Below are positions 56,167 to 64,000 of a stretch of DNA of 64,000 bases, piece by piece. Every line of letters begins with the position of its first letter. The stretch's first letter is position 1. Made by a program: the position numbers and the translations under genes. Source of the DNA: Areca catechu (lineage: Eukaryota > Streptophyta > Magnoliopsida > Arecales > Arecaceae); NCBI GenBank assembly GCA_021397845.1, contig CM038052.1, positions 35,944,449 to 36,008,448 on the forward strand, given 5' to 3'. The notes under the pieces are model-generated. The model saw only the letters and a program-made list of their open reading frames with translations. It did no database searches and was not told the origin of the DNA.

Positions 56167-58683
56167 ATGTCTCGCTTTGGTCCAAACTTTCATCCTTCGA
56201 CCAACTAAAGTGAGGCTGGGCCTTCTCGACCAAGGCCGCCTTCTTCCTCCGATGAAGAGGAGGAAGAGATGTGCTTCGAGATCAGTAGGAGGCCCCACCC
56301 CACTGGGATCGTGATTAGGGAGTCTAGGGCATGCCCTCCATCTCCTCCTCCACCTGAACCTACCCCCAAACTCTCTCGATCGACAGGTCCCGACGGGGTT
56401 GCTTTGGCGATCACCATTGAGGAACTTGCGACCATCTGGGAGACCTACGGTGTCCCAGACTCCATCCGGCTCTCTATCCCTTGGCCAAGGGAACGGGTCA
56501 CCTCCTGTGGCCAGTACCGGATCACCCTCTACAGGAAAACCCTTGCAGGGGGCCTTCGATTTCCTTTCTATCTATTCTTTCTCTCCATGCTCAGCAACTA
56601 TCATCTTGTTCCTACTCAGCTAGTTCCCAATGCCGTCAGGACGATCTTCTATTTCATAGTTCTTTGCCATTTTCATGGGATTATTACCCATTTCTCTTTG
56701 TTCAGGGTCTTCTTCATCCTGAAATGCCACCCTTCCGAGGAGGGATGGTGGTCTATCTTCTCTCGTCAAAAGGGCATCAAATTTGAACTCCCCTCTTCCA
56801 TCAAAGGATGGAAGAGTAAATACTTTTTTGCCTCGATCGAGGGGGTCGACTGGATTTGGAGCGACCCAGATCGGTCCCCTAACTGGAATTTAGCGATCGA
56901 AGCAACTGATCAAGAGATCTACGACCAGCTCCATGCTGACCAGGTCCCCTTCCTCGAGGATCTGCTATCAGAGCAGAACCTATCCGAAGTCGAGGTTAGC
57001 CCAATATGAGAGTTGGGTGAGTTTGGCTTGATCTTTATCTCCTTGCGCTTTCTCTTTGACTCTCCGAGCTTGAAGTTAACATTCTCCTTCTTCGTGTAGG
57101 CATGAAGTTCTCCTTAGATGATCTCCTCGCACTCTCCCGTAAGAGGGGTTCACCGGCGGGGGTCAGTGAGCCCCCTCAAAGAGAGCTTGCGAAGAGAGCG
57201 GTGTGAGGGCTGCACCTGCCGTGCCAGCTGAGCTGAGCGGGAGGTGGGCAAAACCTGCCCCTGAGTAGGGCAAGAGGGCGATTGAGCCCGCTCCCGAGCC
57301 GAGTAGGAGGGATGTCGAGCTTCCTCCTGAGCCAAGCAGGAGGGCTGTCGAGCTTGCTCCTGAGTCACCAAGGTAGCACGATCTGCTCTCGGCCCAAGAG
57401 CTCGAGGTGGTCGTCCGGGCCAGATCTGCTGCTGCTGCTATCGCCATGGCATCTCCTCCCCCTGAGATCATCAAGGTTGAAAAGGATGGAGAGCATGAAA
57501 GAGTGGAGCCGGTGTCGGTGGCACTGTCTGGAGTGGCACCGAGCTCCCATCGTGCCTCCGATGCTTCCTCAGCCGGAGGAGTGGGTGACTCTATATCAGC
57601 GGCAAATAAGAGGGAGAAGGACCACCACAGGGTGCCCTTCAAGCTGGCATCGAACACCTCCCTGGTTCGGGATTAGAATCTCACCGAGCGCATGATGGAC
57701 TTCACCGTCCATTCATGAGATCGGTGGGAGAAGGCGAGGAAGCTCCTGGGTGACGCCATCAGCAGCACCTTCCCCCAACTCTTCTCGATAAGTATTTTTT
57801 TCCTTTGCCTTGCCCCATTCCTTTCTTCTTGTCTCTGTGGCTGATGTCTTCTTTGGTGCAGCACGGCGCTGAACTCATGCTTATCAGAGACTACTGCAAA
57901 AACTGGGCCAAGAGGGATCGGCAACGAGGAGCACAGCTTGAGTCCCTGATGGCCGAGGTGAAGGAGAAGAATGATGTGGCCTGGGAGGCCAATCTGAAGA
58001 ATAACGAGCTCTGGGACGAGGTTGCAAGTACTGAGAGGCGCATAAAGGAGCTCGAGGAGTCCTTGGACCAGGAGAGGAGCAGGTGCAAGAGCAGGGTGGA
58101 AGAGCTCAAGGCCAAGGAGGCCAGGCTGAAAGAGATCGGTGCTAAAGCCGCCCGATCGAAGGAACAGACCTAGTCCTTTCGGGCATAACTGGGGGTGGCA
58201 AAGGAGAAGGCAACCACCATCGAGAAGAAAGCTGTAATTGTCAAGAAGAAAGCTGCAAGAACCGAAGAGAAGGCCGTGGCGGCAGTCAACTCGGTGGAGG
58301 ATGCAATGAAGGAGGCCGCCAAGGCGGTCTGTCAGGTTGAGATTGCCAGGAAGGAGGCCACCGAGGTGGTGGTGAGATATAAGGCCTTCGAGGAGTTCAT
58401 TGCTGAGTTCCATGAAGTGGCAACGAACTCCTTCTTCAAGGGGTTCATGCATTGCCGGTCTAGGGTGGAGGGCCTTATCTTGGACAAGAACATCGACAGG
58501 CTCAGATTCCCGAGTACTCCGGGCGCGAGCCCAACCCCTGACTTGGGTGATGCAGAGGAACTAGCTACTATTGCCAACCCAGCTCTGCCGACGGTGGTCA
58601 CCGAAGATGAAGCCCCACCGCCAGTGGTCCCAGAAGGTGATACCCCATCCGAGCGCCATCCTGGGAAGGAGCCAATCGGATAG
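56167..58683 (+). pseudogene. antisense extra ORF of Tat-B, PF04195-like domain, three exons, broken
   Basis: Opposite to its element. The ATG at 56167 (MSRFGPNFHPSTN) meets a stop at 56206, after which EAGPSRPRPPSSSDEEEEE matches the Tat-1 leader. The conserved domain (56390-56870) has LAGGLRFPFYLFFLS, VPTQLVPNAVR, HFSLFRVFFILK, LPSSIKGWKSKYFFAS and the intact VDWIWSDPDRSPNW. A stop precedes a GT-AG intron at 57017-57099, with exon 2 starting GCATGAAG exactly as in Tat-1. The next expected donor at 57788 reads ATAAGT and not GTAAGT; the acceptor is at 57861. Exon 3 (57862-58683, one stop at about 58171) encodes long coiled coils (LMAEVKEKNDVAWEANLKNN, EKKAVIVKKKAARTEEKA) and a Pro/Ala/Asp-rich tail ending at TAG 58681. 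Protein function is unknown. Confidence 0.65.
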
Positions 58684-59130
58684 CATAGGGCCCCTTATAA
58701 TTTTTCTTCTTTTTGCTTCTGATCTGGGCTGCCTGGTATGTCGGGGCCCAATGACAATGTACAACTTTACCAAGTATTAATGAAATTTCTTTTCAATCAT
58801 CTCAACCCATGTCTCTTTTCATTCTTTGCACTTTGTCAATCTTCTTCCCCTCACTTCTCGACTGCCTGTGTGCATGCATGTGCCGAGGCATCTTGCATTG
58901 AGGCTCTAAGTCTCTGGACCCTTCTCTGCTGAGGTTTGAGTTCATGAGAAGTTTGGGAAGGAGTTCTTGACTTGCTGAGTCATTCCCACCATGCGGGCAA
59001 AGTGGTTGGAGGGCTTCGAGCGCTTCGCTGGGAGAGGTCTATTCGACCTCGGTTGGTACCAGCTCCAAGTGTGCACGGCGAGGCCAAGCTCGGATGTTGC
59101 ACTCGTTGGACCGCCAGGTGACCGTAAGGT
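58684..59130. other. spacer between the antisense ORF and the 30-bp array
   Basis: It contains AATGAAATTTC after the antisense ORF stop and then GC-rich sequence. No gene recognised. Confidence 0.45.
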
Positions 59131-59339
59131 GCCGGGCTTCAGGATTTTCTGGGCTTGAGTGCCGGGCTTTATGAGTTTTCGGGCTTGAGTGCTGGGCTTC
59201 AGGAGTTTCCGGGCTTGAGTGTCGGGCTTCAAGAGTTTCTGGGCTTGAGTGCCGGGCTTCAGGAGTTTCCGGACTTGAATGCCGGGCTTCAGGAGTTTCC
59301 GGGCTTGAGTGCCGGGCTTCAGGAGTTTCGGGCTTGAGC
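59131..59339. repeat. seven tandem 30-bp units between pol and the antisense ORF
   Basis: The unit GCCGGGCTTCAGGAGTTTCC plus GGGCTTGAGT repeats with exact 30-bp phase at 59131, 59161, 59191, 59221, 59251 and 59281; the seventh unit, from 59311, is one base short. Because 30 is a multiple of three, frames stay open on both strands (for example KLLKPGTQAR on -). It lies just beyond the pol stop (59433). Confidence 0.95.
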
Positions 59340-59432
59340 GTGCCAGACCTAGGGCTGGGCAACGATGTCTTTGCAAGGCAAAAGTGATTTGCATAAAGAG
59401 GATCTTTATTATTAGTGGGGGAAGGCCTTACA

Positions 59433-62400
59433 TTATTGATAGTACATTCTCAGGTTACCGGCATTCCATGTCCATGGAAATTTGGCACCGTCCAGCTTTG
59501 CTAGGTAGTAGGCTCCATGAGGAAGAGCTCGACCACCTTATAGGGGCCCTCCTAGTTAGGTGAGAGCTTGCCGCACTTCCAAGGTTGAGATGCTTCAGCT
59601 CGGTGCAGCACCAGTTTGCCTAGGCGGAAGACCTTTGGCTTTACCCGTGCATTATAGTACTGAGCTACTCGCTGCCGGTAAGTTGCCATCCAGAGTCGAG
59701 CCTTGTCTCTGGTTTCCTTGAGGAGGTCCAAGTTGAGAAGAAGGCAAGCCAGATTCTCTGCTTCATCATACTGTTGTACCCGTAGTGTGGGCACGCTGAG
59801 TTCAACTAGGACAACGGCCTCTATGCCGAAGACAAGGCTGAAAGGCTTCTCACCCGTGGTCGTCCTGGGTATTGTGTGGTAGGCCCAAAGAATGCTGGGG
59901 AGTTCTTCTGCCCACCTATCCTTGGCCCGGTCTAGCCTGGTTCTGAATCATTGGAGGATAGTTTGGTTGGTTACCTCGGCCTCTCCGTTGGTGTGGGGGT
60001 GAGCCACCGAGGTGAAGCGGTGTTGAATGCCGAGCTCGGCACAGAACTCTTCGAACTCTCGGTTGTCGAATTGCCGTCCGTTATCGATGATGATGTTGTG
60101 GGGGAGCCCGAAGTGATAGATGATCGACTTCCAGAAGAATTGACGTACCTTGGCTTCTGTGATCTGTGCTAGTGGTTCTGCTTCTACCCACTTGGTGAAG
60201 TAGTCAATAGCCACTATCAGGAATCTCTATTGCCTTGATGCATGAGGGAATGGACCTAGGATGTTTATTCCCCACTGGGCGAATGGCCAAGGGGCGGAGA
60301 GTTGGGAGAGCGGCGTCGCTGGTTGATGCTGTATGTAGATGTAACGCTGGCACCGGTCACACTTCCTCACGAAGTCAGCGGTGTCCTCCCTCATGATTTC
60401 TTAATAGTATCCTTGACGGAGGGCCTTGTACGTCAGTGTCCTTTCTCCAACATGATTCCCGCAGAGGCCTTCATGTATCTCCTGGAGCACGAAGGCTGCC
60501 TCCATGGGTCTCAAGCACTTCAGGAGCGATAGGAGTAGGATCGGTGGTAGAGCTGCCCTTCCATCAGGACGAAATGCACGGCCTTCTTCTTGATAAGGCC
60601 GGCCTCTATGCGATCTTTTGGTAGGGTGCCATCAGTGATGTACCTATCCATCCAGCTCGACTCCGGGGTAACTTGCTACACCTCTCCAGGAGTTTCGTAG
60701 CTCGAACTTTCCAAATCCTCAATATGGGCATGCCCTAGTGACGAGTTTGGCAAGGTTGCGAGTCTTGACAGCATATCGGTATGAGCATTCTTTTTACGGG
60801 GGATGTGGGAGATGTTGAAGCATCAGAAGCCTGTCGTGCTCGAGCGGACTCGCTCTAGGTACTTCATCATTTGGGGATCTCTGGCTTCATATTCTCTGGA
60901 GACCTGTCCGGCCACCAGCTGGGAGTCGGTGAAGACCTTCAGGCTGGATACACCCAGCTCGCAGGATACCCTCAAGCCTACTAGGAGTGCCTCATACTCT
61001 GCCTGGTTGTTGGTTGTGATGAACTTGAAGCGGAGTGCACACTCGACTATAATTCCATCACGGTTAGCGAGGATGAGGCATGCTCCACTCCCGCCCGTGT
61101 TGGATGCATCGTTGACGTGGAGGATCCAGGACTCCTCCTCGACTCCGGGCTCAATTTAATGCTCCGGGGTTGTCTGCTCTTGCTCTTCGGCAAGTCCCGC
61201 ACACTCGACCAGGAAGTCTGCTAGCACTTGGGACTTTTAAGATGACCTCGACAGGTATGCGATGTCAAACTCGCTGAGCTTCAATGCCCACTGGCTAAAC
61301 GTCCGGATGTATCGGGGTGATTGAGCACAGCCCTCAGGGGTTGGTTCGTCAGGACCATGATCGGATGTGCTTGGAAGTACGGCCTGAGATGCTGGACAGA
61401 TATAATAAGAGCAAAAATTAGCTTTTCGGATCGGGTGTACCTGATCTTCGCATCTCGGAGAATTTTGCTGGCATAGTATATCGGTTTCTAGGATCCATCC
61501 TGATCCATGCAGACAAGGACCGAGCTGACGGCCCCCGGGGTGACCGCCAGGTATAGCAGTAGTTCTCCCTCCTTCGGCCTAGAGAGTAGTGGCGGTGATG
61601 CCAATAAATCCTTCAGCTCTTTGAAAGCTGCTCTGCATTCTTCGGTCTAGACGAAGTCGTGCATTTTGCATAGCGCCTTGAAAAAAGTGAGACAGTGATT
61701 GACCGATCTCAAAATGAACCGGCTTAGCACTTCAACCTGACCTGTCAGTTACTGGACCTGCTTCTTCGAGATGGGATGCTCCATGTCGACAATTGCTTGG
61801 ACCTTCTCCGGGTTCACCTCAATTCCCCTTTGGGTCACCATGAAGCCAAGGAACTTCCCTGCTGCTATGCCGAAGGTGCACTTCACTAGGTTCAGCTTCA
61901 TCTTGTGCTCTTAGAGATTGTAGAAGGCTTCCGCCAGGTCGGCCACATGGTCTGACCTCAGCTTGCTTATGACGAGCATGTCGTCCACATAGACTTGTAT
62001 GTTTCGGCCAATCTGGTCCTTAAAGACCCGATTGACCAGCCACTGGTATATGGCGCTAGCATTCTTCATGCCGAATGGCATCATCCGGTAGCAGTACGTC
62101 CCTCAGTTAGTAATGAAGGTGGTGTGCTCCTCATCCTCTGGATGCATCCAGATCTGGTTGTATCCGGAGAATACATCCATGAAGGAGAGCAAGCGGTGCT
62201 CTGAGGTGGCATCCACTAACTGGTCGATCTTTGGTAGAGGGAAGCTATCCTTTGGATAGTCTTGGTTGAGGTCGATGTAGTCCACACAGATCCTCCACTT
62301 TTCATTATTCTTCTTGACCATAACTACATTCGCCAACCAGCTCGGATATTGTACTTCTTGAACAAAGACGGCTGCGAGGAGTTTATCCACCTCCTCATTG

Positions 62401-63582
62401 ATCGCCTGTTACCTCTCTGGGGTGAAACTTCTTTTCTTCTACTGAATAGGATGAAACTTTGGGTCGATGCTCAGCTTGTGGGTGATGACTTCACGGGGAA
62501 TCCCAAGCATATCGACCGCCATCCAAGCAAACATGTCTACGTTCGCTTGAAGAAACTCCAATAGGTGGGCTCGCTCATCTTCGGATAGTTGGGCCCTGAT
62601 TTGCACCATCCTTGTCGGGTCGGCTCCGATTGGATACGATAGCAGGTGCTCGACCGGGCCACTCCTGGGATCCTGTGCCCTTTAGTCGAGGTCGTCCAAA
62701 CTGGGGTCGTCCTCGGAGGCTTTGGCCTCAGGAACGGCTTGGAGACAATGCTGGATCGACTGAGGTGCCCCCCTCATCTCTCCAACACCATAAGGAGTAG
62801 GAAACTGTACCAAAAGCTGCTTTGTAGAAATGACCGCTCGAGCAGATTGAGCCCGGGTCGGTCAAGAATCATATTGTAGGCTGAGGAAAGCCTAACGACC
62901 GTGAAGGTCATCATGACAGTGCTCTGCCGAGGTGGCGTCCCAGCAGTAACAGGGAGAGTAATTTTTTTCTCAACTCCTATGGAGTCTCCTGTGAAACCGA
63001 CAAGGGGAGTGTGCACAGGTCTGAGCTGAGCAAAGGATAGATTTATCCTGGAGAAGGCATCGTAAAAAAGAACATCAATCAAGCTTCCACTATTGACCAT
63101 AATCCATTTTACATGATACTTTGCGATCATCATTTCGACAACCTTGGCATCATTGTTTATATTTTCAACCCCAGATTCCCTCTCCCTTACAAAAGGGAGT
63201 ACATTTTCAGACCCATCTCCTTCCCGGGCCCTCTTGGGGGCGTGCTCGATTCCCCAGTAGATCATCTTCACAGGCTTCTCGATAGGACGGTTATCGACTG
63301 CAGGGATTGGAGGGAGAGCAGCGAGCACCTGAGGTTCTGCCAGGGCCTTGTCCCCCATGAACCTTCCGAGGTAGCCCCTCCTTATGAGATCTTTAATCTT
63401 GCTCTTGAGGTGCTGGCATTCCTCGGTGTGGTGACCATGGTCGCGATGAAACTGGCAGTACTTTATCTTGTCGCGACCATTAGATGGCCTCAATGGAGGT
63501 GGGCACTTCAAGTAGCACTTCCCCTCATATCTTCATTCTCGGGGCAAGGAGAGGTATGTATCTTTCTTCTGGGATGTGGCTA
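59433..63582 (-). pseudogene. Tat-B gag(C-term)-pol, disrupted
   Basis: Zinc-finger-like CQFHRDHGHHTEEC (near 63470-63410) is followed by protease, whose active site reads VNSGSLIDVL (63100-63070) where family members have DSG. RT follows at 62390-61750, with VVMVKKNNEKWRICVDY, FSGYNQIWMHPEDEEHT and the catalytic VYVDDML near 61985-62000. A gypsy RNase H (KPIYYASKILRDAKIRYTR, about 61500-61420) comes next. The second RNase H is at 61130-60840 (HVNDASNTGGSGACLI, TNNQAEYEALLVGLR, VFTDSQLVAGQV). Integrase core lies at 60214-59948 (AIDYFTKWVEAEPL, IIDNGRQFDN, HPHTNGEAEVTNQT), then its C-terminal part to NLRMYYQ and TAA 59433-59435. At least ten in-frame stops and some frameshifts are present. Confidence 0.85.
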
Positions 63583-63583
63583 T

Positions 63584-64000
63584 TGACTCTGGTCTTGATT
63601 TTGATGATTGATAAAATGTTTAAGTATATATAAGTACTAATTATATTTTAAGTGTATTTTTTAGATCTTAGTACTCAACCATGTTGAATGAAGAAATGCT
63701 TGTATTTCAGTTGAAAAAGTCCTTAAATTAATAAAAAATCAAGTTATAAGGACTTTGGAATATAAGGAAGACTTGGAAGGACTTAAAGTTTAATTTTGAA
63801 GAAGTTTCAGTACTGGCTCAACCGAGTGTCGACACCTAAAGATCAAGTATTGACACTTGCAGGTCAAGTGTTGACACTTGCAGAACCAAGTGTTGACACT
63901 TGCAGAACCAAGTGCTGACACTTGCAGACCAAGTGTCGACACCAAGTGCTGACACTTGCAGACCAAGTGTCGACACCAAGTGTCGACACCTGGGAACCAA
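63584..64000 (+). repeat. probable LTR of another retroelement, with GTGTCGACAC motifs
   Basis: It starts TGACTCTGGTCTTGATTTTG at the point where alignment with Tat gag stops. The words TTTTGATGAT...AAAATGTTTAAG near the start are common at plant LTR starts. From 63829 to 63990 it holds about nine copies of the AAGTG[T/C][C/T]GACAC motif, several as GTGTCGACACC. It runs off the window, so orientation and family are uncertain. Confidence 0.4.

Larger units (their letters stand above)
54128..63582 (-). mobile_element. Ty3/gypsy Tat-like retrotransposon, 5'-truncated (Tat-B)
   Basis: The most complete gypsy element here, on the - strand. From high to low coordinates: gag C-terminus and protease, reverse transcriptase, a classical RNase H, a second (archaeal-type) RNase H, integrase, a 30-bp tandem array, an antisense ORF, the polypurine tract and the 3' LTR (55630-54128). 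The first part of gag and the 5' LTR are replaced at about 63583 by another LTR. The dual RNase H and the antisense ORF between pol and the LTR point to the Tat lineage of plant Ty3/gypsy, in which extra ORFs are known. Confidence 0.85.

Noticed and set aside
59131..59339. Regular 30-bp repeats resembling a CRISPR array
   Set aside because: There are no spacers between units, and the setting is a plant retrotransposon.
58942..59394. Open frame of 150 codons on the - strand with KLLKPGTQAR repeats
   Set aside because: A translation of the 30-bp array; it lies after the pol stop and has no other content.

Overview
This is a transposon-dense plant nuclear window that contains one convincing host gene. 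That gene is a vacuolar sorting receptor (VSR/BP-80 family) on the + strand, with 12 coding exons from 29753 to 48013. Every splice junction I read is GT-AG, and the joined CDS is 1902 nt (633 residues plus stop). Its first exon is very GC-rich while the later exons are AT-rich, which is typical of monocots. I would guess a palm, but that is inference. Nothing bacterial or organellar is visible.

Left flank (1-28917), outer to inner. The 3' part of a Ty3/gypsy element (Tat-1, + strand) ends at 4130. It sits inside a CACTA transposon whose terminal inverted repeat ends at 6574. That CACTA sits inside the reverse-transcriptase region of a LINE on the - strand. The same LINE is also split by two near-complete Ty1/copia elements (copia-1, 7867-12711; copia-2, 13105-17844). 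A short LINE-like poly(A) tail and a 5'-truncated copia-3 (- strand) follow. Next is an LTR pair in inverted orientation, centred on an initiator-Met primer-binding site (22470-24882). After a cluster of palindromic GTGTCGACAC motifs comes the 5' part of another Tat-like gypsy (Tat-A, - strand). Its LTR ends about 0.84 kb upstream of the VSR start codon.

VSR locus. Intron 1 is 10.8 kb. It holds an internally deleted copia element (30540-33884), a non-autonomous hAT element with an 8-bp target-site duplication (37624-38881), and several degenerate repeats rich in GGTTCGGTACGG-like sequence. Intron 7 (3.8 kb) holds more of the last type. The protein reads through from signal peptide to PA domain, central region, three EGF-like repeats, one membrane span and a cytosolic tail with a YMPL sorting signal, so I see no sign of inactivation.

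Right flank (48014-64000). After the 3' region and a C-rich repeat lie the 3' LTR and antisense ORF of Tat-D (50159-54127). Tat-B (54128 to about 63582, - strand) is inserted in it. Tat-B carries, along the + coordinate, a 3' LTR, an antisense intron-containing ORF on the + strand, a 30-bp tandem array, and a decayed pol with integrase, two RNase H domains, reverse transcriptase and protease/gag. Tat-B is cut at its 5' side by what looks like the LTR of another element, which carries GTGTCGACAC motifs to the window edge.

All transposon reading frames I checked carry nonsense codons or frameshifts. The most interesting structures are the spliced antisense ORF shared by three Tat elements, the PBS-centred inverted LTR pair, and the multi-level nesting inside the LINE.
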